A stretch of DNA of 64,000 bases from Clostridia bacterium (GTDB lineage: Bacteria > Bacillota > Clostridia > Christensenellales > Borkfalkiaceae), in contig JAIDVM010000014.1 in assembly GCA_029059705.1 (NCBI GenBank), positions 45,055 through 109,054 of the forward strand, given 5' to 3'. Position 1 is the stretch's first letter. Every line of letters starts with the position of its first letter. The position numbers and the translations under genes were made by a program. This document shows positions 26,000 through 35,125 of the stretch, piece by piece. The notes beneath the pieces were generated by a model. That model did no database searches. It had not been told where the DNA came from and saw only the letters and a list, made by a program, of their open reading frames with translations.

Positions 26000-26981
26000 A
26001 TTCTTTATTGTCGCTTTTTTCTTCGTTTTTAGTGGATTGCAAAGTTGCGTCCTCTTCCGCTTGCTTTTCAAATTCGCCGTCGGGCTCTTCTTCCTTTCGC
26101 TCGTAATATGGGTTGACGTGAACGGTTACGTGCTTTACGAGCGGAAAATTCATTTCAATGCCTTCGTGCACCGTTTCGGCAATTTCGTGCGCCTTAAAAA
26201 GCGGCAAATCCGGCTCGCACGCTATTTCCGCAATTACGTAAATGCGGTTGCCGAACATGCGGGTTAAAAGGCTGTCTAAGTTTTTTACTCCCTCGCAAGC
26301 TTTAATATAATCGGTTATTTCGGTTTGAGTTTTATCGTCGCAGGCTTCGTCGGTCATCTTCTTTATAGCGTCAAGAAAAATCTGGATTGCCGCCTTTAAA
26401 ATGAACAGACAGATTACTAGGCACGCGATTGAATCGAGAATGGGCACGCCGCACATGCCGCCTATTACGCCCACAAGACTGCCTATCGACGACAATGAAT
26501 CGGAACGGTGATGCCACGCGTCTGCCTTTAAAGCCGACGAATTAACTTTTTTTGCGGCGGCAAGCGTGTACCAGAACATTGCCTCCTTAACCACTATCGA
26601 AACGGCGGCGGCAACAAGGGCGATTATTTTCGGTGCTTCGAAATCGTTATATGCGCCCGTTATCAGGCTCATTACGCCCGTATAACCTATTCCCGCGCCC
26701 GTTATCAACAGAACGACCGCAAGAATAATCGCGGCAACGCACTCAAACCGTTCGTGCCCGAAGGGATGCTTTTTATCTGCGGTTTTGCCCGCAATTTTAA
26801 CGCCGATTAAAACGATTACCGTCGAAAACACGTCCGACGCTGAATGAATTGCGTCGGAAATGAGCGCGTAAGAAGCGCCGAATATGCCGGCGAACAGCTT
26901 AAACAGCGTAAGCACGGCGTTCATGGCAATCGTAACTATCGAAGTTTTTACGGCGGTTTTTTCAAGTTCGTTATTTTGCAT
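25998..26981 (-). CDS. Cation diffusion facilitator (CDF) family metal exporter
   Basis: A 327-residue metal/H+ antiporter. Six transmembrane segments lie in residues ~15-205. Metal-site helices are SDAIHSASDV (TM2) and KADAWHHRSDSLSSIGSL (TM5), the DD/HD pattern of FieF/MamM-like proteins. A cytosolic ferredoxin-like domain (~210-295) with MTDEACDDK and VHVNPYYERKEEE follows, then a long acidic tail (~300-327). Substrate could be Zn2+, Fe2+ or Mn2+. No clear Shine-Dalgarno sequence precedes ATG 26981. Confidence 0.9.
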   Translation of the reverse strand: MQNNELEKTAVKTSIVTIAMNAVLTLFKLFAGIFGASYALISDAIHSASDVFSTVIVLIGVKIAGKTADKKHPFGHERFECVAAIILAVVLLITGAGIGYTGVMSLITGAYNDFEAPKIIALVAAAVSIVVKEAMFWYTLAAAKKVNSSALKADAWHHRSDSLSSIGSLVGVIGGMCGVPILDSIACLVICLFILKAAIQIFLDAIKKMTDEACDDKTQTEITDYIKACEGVKNLDSLLTRMFGNRIYVIAEIACEPDLPLFKAHEIAETVHEGIEMNFPLVKHVTVHVNPYYERKEEEPDGEFEKQAEEDATLQSTKNEEKSDNKE

Positions 26982-27019
26982 AGTATAAGTTAAAATTTTG
27001 AAATAACATTAAAAATGAA

Positions 27020-27048
27020 TTGACAATAAAAGTCTTTTTAAATATAAT
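27020..27048 (+). promoter_or_regulatory. Promoter of tRNA-Thr
   Basis: TTGACA (27020-27025), 17 bases, TATAAT (27043-27048), a perfect consensus. Confidence 0.85.
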
Positions 27049-27074
27049 ATTCAAGTAAGCTGAATTTTGAAATT

Positions 27075-27150
<76 letters not shown>

Positions 27151-27154
27151 TTTT

Positions 27155-27183
27155 AACCCTTCTTTTACGGAAGGGTTTTTTTG
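27155..27183 (+). terminator. Terminator of tRNA-Thr
   Basis: AACCCTTC (27155-27162) and GAAGGGTT (27170-27177), then T-rich sequence. Confidence 0.85.
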
Positions 27184-27215
27184 TTTGTGTTTAAATTAGT
27201 ATAATGCGGTTATAT

Positions 27216-27247
27216 AAAAAAACGGGGCGTAAATGCTCCGTTTTTAA
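27216..27247 (-). terminator. Terminator of the 111-residue hypothetical gene
   Basis: An AAACGG.GC / GC.CCGTTT stem around a 7-base loop, followed on the - strand by a T-run. Confidence 0.6.
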
Positions 27248-27267
27248 GTATTTAAACAAATCTGCAA

Positions 27268-27603
27268 TTATTTTCTTCTTGCAATTGCAATCCTTATATA
27301 CTTTTTGGGCGTTTCCGCAACGTTTTCCTCTTCAACCGACAATTCCTCTTCGGTTGCGGCAATTTCAAGCTCCATGCCCTCCGCCTGCTTCATTTTTACG
27401 TAAGCAACGGCGCAGGGATATTTAACGTGCTTTTCGCACAGTGCGCAAAAAGGCGCGTATTCTCCGCACAAATCGCGGCCGAGCCTATGGCTGTTTTCAT
27501 ATTTATCCACGTCGATAATCTGCTGGATTTCTTTAAGGTTTTCTATATTCAGTTGCGCGGGCATTTCGCTTAAAAGTTTTAAAGGCGCTTCGCTGTTCCA
27601 CAT
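27268..27603 (-). CDS. Conserved-looking hypothetical protein with a Cys cluster
   Basis: A 111-residue protein. The middle has CGEYAPFCALCEKHVKYPC, whose spacing suggests a metal or Fe-S site. The part after it is acidic and the C-terminus basic. It has its own promoter (27640-27668) and an AAGGAGAA ribosome site, so it is a real gene. I do not recognise the family. Confidence 0.65.
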   Translation of the reverse strand: MWNSEAPLKLLSEMPAQLNIENLKEIQQIIDVDKYENSHRLGRDLCGEYAPFCALCEKHVKYPCAVAYVKMKQAEGMELEIAATEEELSVEEENVAETPKKYIRIAIARRK

Positions 27604-27639
27604 AATAAATTCTCCTTATCCGTTGAATTGAGTAAAAAC

Positions 27640-27668
27640 ATTATACAATATATAACCGCAATTTTCAA
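27640..27668 (-). promoter_or_regulatory. Promoter of the 111-residue hypothetical gene
   Basis: On the - strand, TTGAAA (27668-27663), 17 bases, TATAAT (27645-27640). Confidence 0.65.
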
Positions 27669-27677
27669 GCGTTTAAG

Positions 27678-28601
27678 CTAAATTTCTTTTACTTCGAGCG
27701 ACGAAAGAATTTCGTCGAACTTTTCCTTAGCAAACGATATGCTGTAAGGCGAAGTAACCGCCGCCGTTCCCGCAGCTACTCCTCTGCAAAGAATTTCGGG
27801 CAAATCGCAACCTTCGACAAGCGCCTGCGTTGCCGCCGCCACCATGCCGTCGCCCGCGCCTACGGTGGAATTCATTGCAACGTTTACGCTCTTGCAATAA
27901 AAATTTTTATTGCCGTCGGTAATGATTGCGCCGCGCTTGCCGAGCGATAAAAGCACGGTTTTTGCGCCCATGTCCAAAAGCCCGCGGCAAGCCGAAAGCA
28001 TTTCCTGTTTGGTTTTAAGCTGTTTTTTAAGCGTTCTTTCAAGCTCGTCAAGGTTCGGCTTAACCAAATCCACGCGTGTTTTTAAAGCCGCAAAAAGTCT
28101 TTCGCCCTCGGTGTCCACTATTTTTTTAACGTGCGGGGGCACCGCGCTTAAAATTTTGCCGTAATAATCGGGCGTCATGCCCCTTGCAAGGCTGCCCGAA
28201 ATTACCACCGCCTCGGCTTTTTTCGAAAGCTCGGCAACGAGATTAATAAGCTCGTCCTGCTTTTCCGCGCTTACCTCCGCGCCGACGTCGTCTATTTCAG
28301 TAAGCATCGAGCGGCGGTCGATAAATTTATAATTTTCCCTCACCCTGCCCTTGTTCCATACAAATTTGTAGGGCACGCGCTCTCTGTGCAGCTCCTGTTC
28401 GAATTGGTTGCCGTTGTCCTCGTACATGAACCCCGTTGCAAACGAATCAGCATTCAGCCGCGAAAGTCCTATGGCAACGTTTAACGCTTTTCCCGTAAAA
28501 AATATTCTTTTGCTTATTATCTTGTGCGACATTCCCACGGACAAAGAGTCAACCTCCATGTTCACGTCTATGCATGGACTTAAACAAACAGACAATATCA
28601 T
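27678..28601 (-). CDS. PfkB-family 1-phosphofructokinase-like sugar-phosphate kinase
   Basis: A 307-residue ribokinase-fold kinase. N-terminus ILSVCLSPCIDVNMEVD and GKALNVAIGLSRL fit the FruK/LacC branch. VISGSLARGM, VKPNLDELE and the C-terminal anion-hole/catalytic motif NSTVGAGDGMVAAATQAL follow. It would phosphorylate fructose-1-phosphate or tagatose-6-phosphate. No fructose PTS or fruR is adjacent, so the substrate is uncertain. It sits directly downstream of pfkA but a terminator separates them. Confidence 0.82.
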   Translation of the reverse strand: MILSVCLSPCIDVNMEVDSLSVGMSHKIISKRIFFTGKALNVAIGLSRLNADSFATGFMYEDNGNQFEQELHRERVPYKFVWNKGRVRENYKFIDRRSMLTEIDDVGAEVSAEKQDELINLVAELSKKAEAVVISGSLARGMTPDYYGKILSAVPPHVKKIVDTEGERLFAALKTRVDLVKPNLDELERTLKKQLKTKQEMLSACRGLLDMGAKTVLLSLGKRGAIITDGNKNFYCKSVNVAMNSTVGAGDGMVAAATQALVEGCDLPEILCRGVAAGTAAVTSPYSISFAKEKFDEILSSLEVKEI

Positions 28602-28631
28602 TATTTAACGGATTTCCTTATAAATTTAATT

Positions 28632-28654
28632 AAAAAGGGCCGCTTACACGACCC
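28632..28654 (-). terminator. Terminator of pfkA
   Basis: On the - strand, GGGTCG pairs with CGGCCC (one T-G pair) and is followed by TTTTT. Confidence 0.6.
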
Positions 28655-28660
28655 CGAAAG

Positions 28661-29623
28661 TTACATTGAAATCATTTGAAGAGTTTCGTAAAGCTCGTAA
28701 TTGAACTTCTTCTTCATGCTAACCGCTTCGATTATATCCATATCGATTATTTCGTTTTTGCGGATACCTACAACTCTGTTGCCTATGCCGTCGTTTAAAA
28801 GTCTTACGGCTTTATTGCCGAACTGTGCGGCAAGCATTCTGTCCGCCATGGAAGGCGAACCGCCGCGCTGAATGTGCCCTATCGAGGTGGGGCGCACGGA
28901 ATAAGTTGTAACGGACTGAAGCTGCTTTGCAAACTCTTCCGCCGTGCAAACGCCTTCGGCAACTACAACAATGTTGGAGTGCTTGCCGTTCGCGCGGGAG
29001 CGGTTGATTTTCATTACTATGTCGTCGAGGTCGAAAACTACTTCGGGAACGACGATTATTTCGGCGCCGCTCGCAATTCCCGCAAAGAGCGCTATGTCGC
29101 CGCAACGTCTGCCCATAACTTCGACAACGGAAATTCTTTCGTGCGAAGTCATTGTGTCGCGCAGCTTGTTTATAACGTCGATACACGTATTTACCGCGGT
29201 GTCGAAGCCGAGAGTGTAATCGGTATATTCAAGGTCGTTGTCGATTGTGCCGGGTATGCCTATCGTGGGTACACCGTATTCTTCCGAAAGGCACTTTGCG
29301 CCTCTGAAAGAGCCGTCGCCGCCGATTACCACCAAGCCGTCAATGCCCCTTGCTTCAAGCGTTTTAACCGCTCTTTTCTGACCTTCCTTCGTCAGCATTT
29401 CAAGGCAACGCGCCGTTCTGAGCTTTGTGCCGCCGCGCTGAACGATATCCGAAACGGAACGCATTTCCATGGGTATCATTTCGTCGTCGATTAAGCCCTG
29501 ATAACCGCGTTCGATGCCGTAAACTTCCATACCGAAGTAAATTGCCGTGCGAACAACCGCACGAATACAAGCATTCATGCCGGGAGCATCGCCGCCACTT
29601 GTAAGTAAGCCTATTCTTTTCAT
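28661..29623 (-). CDS. pfkA: ATP-dependent 6-phosphofructokinase
   Basis: A 320-residue glycolytic enzyme making fructose-1,6-bisphosphate. Motifs: LLTSGGDAPGMNACIRAVV (ATP site), VVIGGDGSFRGA, GIPGTIDNDLEYTDYTLGFDTA (catalytic Asp region), EVMGRRCGDIALFAG and HIQRGGSPSMADRMLA. It has the Gly after GGDGS-type loops expected for ATP rather than PPi use. RBS GGAGG before ATG; promoter 29702-29730. Confidence 0.96.
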   Translation of the reverse strand: MKRIGLLTSGGDAPGMNACIRAVVRTAIYFGMEVYGIERGYQGLIDDEMIPMEMRSVSDIVQRGGTKLRTARCLEMLTKEGQKRAVKTLEARGIDGLVVIGGDGSFRGAKCLSEEYGVPTIGIPGTIDNDLEYTDYTLGFDTAVNTCIDVINKLRDTMTSHERISVVEVMGRRCGDIALFAGIASGAEIIVVPEVVFDLDDIVMKINRSRANGKHSNIVVVAEGVCTAEEFAKQLQSVTTYSVRPTSIGHIQRGGSPSMADRMLAAQFGNKAVRLLNDGIGNRVVGIRKNEIIDMDIIEAVSMKKKFNYELYETLQMISM

Positions 29624-29701
29624 GAAAAAACCTCCGAATTACACCGCATTTTCGGCAAGCCCCCTTATTGTGCCCAAAACGCTTTGTTCAATCCACTTAA
29701 T

Positions 29702-29730
29702 ATTATAACAAACAATAATCAAAAAAACAA
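29702..29730 (-). promoter_or_regulatory. Promoter of pfkA
   Basis: On the - strand, TTGTTT (29730-29725), 17 bases, TATAAT (29707-29702). About 70 bases of leader with no recognised riboswitch. Confidence 0.6.
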
Positions 29731-29769
29731 GGTTTTTTGAAAACTTTTACAAATGAATAGGATTTTCAT

Positions 29770-32700
29770 TTATTCAACGTATTTTACGTCCTTCTGTTCG
29801 AGAAAGCTGTACAATTCCGCCAACAGCCCGCGGCAATAATTTACGCCGTCGGGCAAGCGGTAACGCTTTTCGCCGCGCACGATTTTACAAACCGTTTCGC
29901 CTTCGTAATTTGCAAGCATGGCAATAAGTTCTTCAAACGAGGAATCGTCAAGCGCACCCGCGTTCAGCCACAAAACGGTTTCGTGTTTTTCGGCGGCGGT
30001 GGTAGCGTTTCCTCCGCTTTCGGCAGTTTTATTGTCCACGTCCACTTCGCTCAGCTCGTCGATTATGCACGACAGCCCCTTTTCGTTGTCCACGTCGAGC
30101 TTGCCGCTTATTTTTACTATTTTATCGTTGCCGAGATAAGCCTTAACCTTTTCGTATACGGCGGGGAAGCAAACGCATTCCAAGCTGCCGTAAACGTCTT
30201 CGAGATTTAAAAACGCCATAAATGCGCCCGTGCGCTTTGTTGTGGTGCGGCGGTAAGAGCTGATTATGCCCGCCATGGTTATGCGCATGCCGTCCTGAAT
30301 ACGGCTGTAAGTGCGGTTACCCTCCTCGTCCTCGACGTAATCCTCTAAAAATGAGCAATCGAAGGTGCAGTCGGGAAAGGCGTTTAAATATTTTTCAAAC
30401 GGATGACCGCTTACGTAAACGCCCAAAACTTCCTTTTCCTTGGCAAGCTTTTCGTTGAGTTCGAGCTCGGGGATATCGGGATATTTTACGTCGAGTTTAT
30501 CTTCTTCGATAAAGTCGCCGAAAAGGCTCATTTGCGCGCTGTTTTTCTGCTTGTCGATAGCCTTTGCGCGAGTACACAAATCTTCGTAAACTTCGGCAAG
30601 CTGCGAACGTGCAACGCCCATTTCGTCGAACGCGCCCGCATAAATCAAACCTTCGACAAGCCTTGAATTCAAAACTCCTGAACAACGGGAAACGAAATCG
30701 GGGAAATCTTCGAAAAGTCCGTTCTTTTCGCGCTCTTCGATAACGGCGTCGATTACCGCCTGCCCGACGCCCCTTAAAGCCGAAAGCCCAAAGCGCACGC
30801 CGTCCTTTTCAACATGGAAAGCTGTGCGGCTCTTGTTTATGTCGGGTGGCAAAACCTTGTAGCCCTTATCCTTTAAGTAAAGAACGTACTTCGTTATTTC
30901 GTCGATTTTATTTAAGCGGTTGTTTAAGAGCGCGCAAATAAATTCCTTGCAGTAATACCTTTTAAGCCATGCCGTTTGGTATGCGAGCGTAGCGTAAGCC
31001 GCCGCATGCGATTTGTTGAACGCGTACGAGGCAAAGCCTTCCATGTCGCCGAAAATTTTATTTGCCACTTCCTCGGAAATGCCGTTATAAACGCAGCCTA
31101 CGATTTTGCTGCCGTTTGTGTCGCTTACGCCGCCGTTAATAAACTTTTCTTTCTGCGCCATAAGCTTTTTCTTGTCCTTTTTGCCCATGGCGCGGCGGAC
31201 AAGGTCTGCTTCGCCGAGAGAGAAGCCCGCCAAATCCTGAAAGATTTGCATGACCTGCTCCTGATAAACGGGAATTCCGTAAGTTACCTTTAAAATCTTT
31301 TCTTCCTGCGGACAGTCGTAGGCTATCTTTTCCTGTCCGTGTTTTCTGCGGCAGAACGAATCGATAAACTGCATAGGGCCGGGGCGGTATAGCGAAACGC
31401 CCGCTATCAAATCTTCCAAGGTGTCGGGGCGAAGGTTTTTCATGAACCTTTTCATGCCCCCGGCTTCGAGCTGGAACACGCCGTCGGTGTCGCCTTCGGA
31501 AATGAGCGAATACGCGCCCGAATCGGCGTAACCGATTTTGTTGAAATCCACGTCGTAACCGCAGTCCTCTTTTACGTAGTCAATGCATTTTTTGATATCC
31601 GTGAGGGTAACGAGCGCAAGGAAGTCCATTTTGAGCATGCCCAAAGCTTCGATTTCCTTTGCGACGAACTGCGTGGTGATGTCCTCGCCGTTTCGCGAAA
31701 GCGGCACGTTGTCGGCAATCCGCTTTTGGCATATTACGACGCCCGCGGCGTGCATGCCCGTCTGCCTCGGCATGCCCTCTATTTTGAGAGCCATGTCTAT
31801 AACGCGGCGCAAAACGTCGTCGTTTTCGTAAATTTCGCAAAATTCGTTGTTGCGGGCGGCTTTGAGTTCGTTAAATTTGCTCTCTAAATCTGCCTTTTTA
31901 TCCTCGTCCTTTTCCGCCGTCGCCTTTGCCCGCGCCGCTTCAAGCCCGCGCCCCAAAAGGTCGCTTATTGAGGTTTTTCCGTCCATTATTTTGGTCAGTT
32001 TATCCGTTTCGGAATAGGGCACGCGCATAACCCTTCCGACGTCCTTAATAGAGTTTTTGGCCGCCATCGTGCCGAACGTAACGATTTGGCACACGTTCTC
32101 CCTGCCGTATTTTTGGCGCACGTATTCGATTGTTTCCTCGCGTCTGTCCGTACAGAAGTCGATATCGAAGTCGGGCATGGAAACGCGGTCGGGGTTTAAA
32201 AATCTTTCGAAAAGCAGGTCGTATTGAAGGGGTTCGACGTCGGTTATTCCTATGGAATAGGCAACGATTGAGCTTACGCCCGAGCCGCGCCCCGGTCCTA
32301 CGGGTATGCCCTGCTCTTTAGACCAGTTTATAAAGTCCCACACGACGAGGTAATAATCGGCGTAGCCCATGCCGCAGATTATGCCCAGCTCGTACTGGGC
32401 TCTGTCAAGCTCCTTTTGTCCGAGCCTGTCGCCGTAGCGCCTTTTTAAACCCTCGTCGGTAAGCCTTCTCAAATACTGTTCGGAAGTAAGCCCGTCGGGC
32501 GAAGAATATTCGGGGATTAACGAATTATCCCTTATGGGATAGCCTTTTTTGTCGAGGTTGAACGCGGGCTCGGTTACTTTGTCGGCAATAACACGCGTGT
32601 TTGAAATCGCCTGCGGCAGATTGGGGAAAAGCGCAGCCATTTCGTCGCCCGTTTTAAAGTAGAATTCGTTTGTTGAAAACTTCATTCTCTTCGGGTCGTC

Positions 32701-33375
32701 AAGCTGCTTTTTCATCTGTATGCACATGAGGACGTCCTGCATTTCGGCGTCTTCTTTGTTCAAATAGTGCACGTCGTTGGTTGCAACGAGCTGCGCGCCT
32801 ATTTCATTGGCAAGCTGCACAAGGTGCGGCAAAATCTGCCGTTCTTCGGGTATGCCGTGGTCCTGAATTTCTATGTAAAAATCCTCGCCGAAAATACCTT
32901 GAAGATGAAGCGCAAGCTCCTTTGCGCCCTCGTAATCGCCCGCCGTAAGCCTTCGGGGAATACCGCCCGCAAGGCACGCCGAAAGACAAATTACGCCCTC
33001 GGAATGTTCCTTTAACACATTGTAATCTATTTTCGGCTTATAATAAAAGCCGTCAACGAACGCCATTGAGTCGAGTTGAACGAGGTTTTTATAGCCCGCT
33101 TTGTTTTTTGCAAGCAAAATAAGATGTTCGGCCGTGTTCGAGGTTTTGTCGTTCATGTCCTTCGTCATGTAAAACTCGCAGCCGATTATGTATTTTATGC
33201 CGTTTTCGGCGGCTTTTTCGGCAAGTTGAAGCGCGCCGTACATGTTGCCGTGGTCGGTTACACATACGGTGTCGATGCCGTTATTTTTGCAATAGCTTAT
33301 CAAATTGCCTATTTTGCACGCGCCGTCAAGCAGCGAATATTCGGTGTGAAGATGTAAGTGAATGAAGTCTGTCAT
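29770..33375 (-). CDS. dnaE: DNA polymerase III alpha subunit (DnaE type)
   Basis: A 1201-residue replicative or accessory polymerase. N-terminal PHP domain (HLHLHTEYSLLDGACKI, 6-22). Pol3 palm catalytic residues in VGPGRGSGVSSIVAYSIG and MPDFDIDFCTDRR (two of the acidic triad). Finger region with RQTGMHAAGVVI and YQEQVMQIFQDLAGFS. C-terminal HhH (VGQAVIDAVIEE) and OB fold (~1000-1090; MAGIISSYRRTTTKRTGAFMAFLNLED). The proofreading exonuclease seen in PolC is absent. It follows whiA by 15 bases with AAAGGA as ribosome site. Confidence 0.95.
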   Translation of the reverse strand: MTDFIHLHLHTEYSLLDGACKIGNLISYCKNNGIDTVCVTDHGNMYGALQLAEKAAENGIKYIIGCEFYMTKDMNDKTSNTAEHLILLAKNKAGYKNLVQLDSMAFVDGFYYKPKIDYNVLKEHSEGVICLSACLAGGIPRRLTAGDYEGAKELALHLQGIFGEDFYIEIQDHGIPEERQILPHLVQLANEIGAQLVATNDVHYLNKEDAEMQDVLMCIQMKKQLDDPKRMKFSTNEFYFKTGDEMAALFPNLPQAISNTRVIADKVTEPAFNLDKKGYPIRDNSLIPEYSSPDGLTSEQYLRRLTDEGLKRRYGDRLGQKELDRAQYELGIICGMGYADYYLVVWDFINWSKEQGIPVGPGRGSGVSSIVAYSIGITDVEPLQYDLLFERFLNPDRVSMPDFDIDFCTDRREETIEYVRQKYGRENVCQIVTFGTMAAKNSIKDVGRVMRVPYSETDKLTKIMDGKTSISDLLGRGLEAARAKATAEKDEDKKADLESKFNELKAARNNEFCEIYENDDVLRRVIDMALKIEGMPRQTGMHAAGVVICQKRIADNVPLSRNGEDITTQFVAKEIEALGMLKMDFLALVTLTDIKKCIDYVKEDCGYDVDFNKIGYADSGAYSLISEGDTDGVFQLEAGGMKRFMKNLRPDTLEDLIAGVSLYRPGPMQFIDSFCRRKHGQEKIAYDCPQEEKILKVTYGIPVYQEQVMQIFQDLAGFSLGEADLVRRAMGKKDKKKLMAQKEKFINGGVSDTNGSKIVGCVYNGISEEVANKIFGDMEGFASYAFNKSHAAAYATLAYQTAWLKRYYCKEFICALLNNRLNKIDEITKYVLYLKDKGYKVLPPDINKSRTAFHVEKDGVRFGLSALRGVGQAVIDAVIEEREKNGLFEDFPDFVSRCSGVLNSRLVEGLIYAGAFDEMGVARSQLAEVYEDLCTRAKAIDKQKNSAQMSLFGDFIEEDKLDVKYPDIPELELNEKLAKEKEVLGVYVSGHPFEKYLNAFPDCTFDCSFLEDYVEDEEGNRTYSRIQDGMRITMAGIISSYRRTTTKRTGAFMAFLNLEDVYGSLECVCFPAVYEKVKAYLGNDKIVKISGKLDVDNEKGLSCIIDELSEVDVDNKTAESGGNATTAAEKHETVLWLNAGALDDSSFEELIAMLANYEGETVCKIVRGEKRYRLPDGVNYCRGLLAELYSFLEQKDVKYVE

Positions 33376-33390
33376 ATTTGTCCTTTGTTG

Positions 33391-34347
33391 TTAATCGCGC
33401 CCGAGAGACTGCGCAAGCTCGAGAATTTTTCTCATTCTGTGGTTTAAACAGCTTTTGGAAATGGATAATCTTTCGGCAAGCTCCTGCATGGATGCGTTTT
33501 TGTCGGCAAGTCTGCACTCTGCCAACTCGAAAAGCGGTTTTTCAAGGCTTTGAAGCCCGACGGTTTGCGAAATTATTTCCAGCGCGCGAACCTGTTTCAC
33601 CGAAGCGGTAACCGTTTTGTCTATGTTTGAAATCGAGCAGTTGTTTACGCGGTTTGCGTTGTTTTGCCTGTCCTTGTGCTCAACTATTTTATTCAGTCGT
33701 TCAAGGCTTTGGTCGCACTCCATAACGCTTAAAATATCCGAAATTACTTCCTTGCTCTTAACGTATACCACGGCGGAATCCTTGCGCGACACAAGCTTTG
33801 CCAAAATTTCAAAGTCGCACAACAGGTCGCAAAAATCGGTTGCGGTTATTTTGTTTGAAAAAACTATTTCAAAATGATAACCCGTGCGACTGTAAGTGCC
33901 TTCTTCGGGCAAGGTGCAGCTTCCGCCGCCCAAAAACGCGCCCTTTAAATAACCGAGCTTACTTTTTTGCCTTGAAACAAGTGCATCGTCTATGCCGAAA
34001 ACAAGCATTTTCCCTTCGGCGTCTTCCCTTATTATGCCAAGCTCCTTTAAAAGCGCGTCCGATTTTTCGCTTATGCACTCAAACGAAAACTTATCCTTTC
34101 CGCTTAAAATATCGAACTTTGCGCCCGTACCCGTTATTTGAAGCCCGAATTCATGCTCCAAAACGTCGGAGAAATAGTCTGCGGTGCGTTCGTTTTCAGT
34201 TATAATTTCAAACCCGAACCACCCCTCGCGCGAAGCTATGCTGCCGCTCGTTCTGATAAACGCCGACAGCATCGAAAGCAGCATGCCGCGGTCTTTTACG
34301 GCGGTTTGCGTTATTTCGTTTTTTATTTCTTCAGTAAAATTCTGCAT
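33391..34347 (-). CDS. whiA: Sporulation/cell-division regulator WhiA
   Basis: A 318-residue WhiA with the N-terminal degenerate LAGLIDADG homing-endonuclease fold (YLKGAFLGGGSC) and a C-terminal helix-turn-helix (ASMQELAERLSISKSCLNHRMRKILELA). WhiA is a DNA-associated regulator in Gram-positives. ATG 34347 was selected because MQNFTEEIKNEI is the family start and AGAGAAGAA precedes it. Its usual neighbours rapZ and yvcK are absent here. Confidence 0.93.
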   Translation of the reverse strand: MQNFTEEIKNEITQTAVKDRGMLLSMLSAFIRTSGSIASREGWFGFEIITENERTADYFSDVLEHEFGLQITGTGAKFDILSGKDKFSFECISEKSDALLKELGIIREDAEGKMLVFGIDDALVSRQKSKLGYLKGAFLGGGSCTLPEEGTYSRTGYHFEIVFSNKITATDFCDLLCDFEILAKLVSRKDSAVVYVKSKEVISDILSVMECDQSLERLNKIVEHKDRQNNANRVNNCSISNIDKTVTASVKQVRALEIISQTVGLQSLEKPLFELAECRLADKNASMQELAERLSISKSCLNHRMRKILELAQSLGRD

Positions 34348-34348
34348 T

Positions 34349-35125
34349 TTACAAATTCTTCTCTTTATATTCTTTAAACCTGAATTTCGGCAGTCTGCCG
34401 TCAATATTTTCAATTTTTTCAAGCGGAATTTCAGCCTCGGCAAGAATTTCTTCCGCCAGCTTTATATCGCCCACGCGGTCGGGCGAGTGCGCGTCGGAAT
34501 CGATTACGAATTTAACGCCCGTTGAAGCCATCAAATTAAGCTCTTCCGCCGAAACGTGCCGCTTTTTTGTGTTAATTTCGATATAAGTTCCGTAATCGGC
34601 GCAGCACTTTGCAACTTCTTTCAAATCGCAGTAGCACTTATAATTTATGTGCGTCAAAATATCAATCGGGTTATTTTTTACGGCGTGGACGTATGCCTTC
34701 GTCGTATTGGCGATAACCTTATCCGAAGGCCGCTTGCCAAACTTGTAAGCGGTGTAATTTTTGAGCATTATATTTTTAAAATCGCCGAACGATTTATATT
34801 TTAACACCTCGTGAATACCGCAAAGGTAGATATCGAAATGCTCAAAATCGCCCGATTTCATATCGGTTTCGCCATCGACGGATATGAGGTTGCTTTCCAT
34901 GCCCATTAAAACTTTTACGCCCGTGAGCCTTTCCGCGTCTTGTATTTCCTTTCGCAAATCGCCCAAAACCTTGCGCTTTAACCCGAATAAAAGGTGATTA
35001 AAACCGTGGTCGGTTATGCCGATTTCCTTTAAGCCCGCCTTTTTTGCGGCGAGTGCGTTTTCATATACCGTGCCCTTCCCGTGGGAATAGGGCGTGTGAG
35101 TATGATAATCAGCCGTTAAAATCAT
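34349..35125 (-). CDS. PHP-domain phosphoesterase
   Basis: A 258-residue PHP protein: DYHTHTPYSHG (6-16), EIGITDHGFNH (~35-45), a Glu-containing VLMGMESNL (~73) and FVIDSDAHSPDRVGD (~211-225). The motifs give the full set of His/Asp/Glu metal ligands, so it is probably an active phosphatase of the histidinol-phosphatase-like branch. It lies between murB (17-base overlap) and whiA (1-base gap), a frequent clostridial context, but the substrate is unknown. Confidence 0.88.
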   Translation of the reverse strand: MILTADYHTHTPYSHGKGTVYENALAAKKAGLKEIGITDHGFNHLLFGLKRKVLGDLRKEIQDAERLTGVKVLMGMESNLISVDGETDMKSGDFEHFDIYLCGIHEVLKYKSFGDFKNIMLKNYTAYKFGKRPSDKVIANTTKAYVHAVKNNPIDILTHINYKCYCDLKEVAKCCADYGTYIEINTKKRHVSAEELNLMASTGVKFVIDSDAHSPDRVGDIKLAEEILAEAEIPLEKIENIDGRLPKFRFKEYKEKNL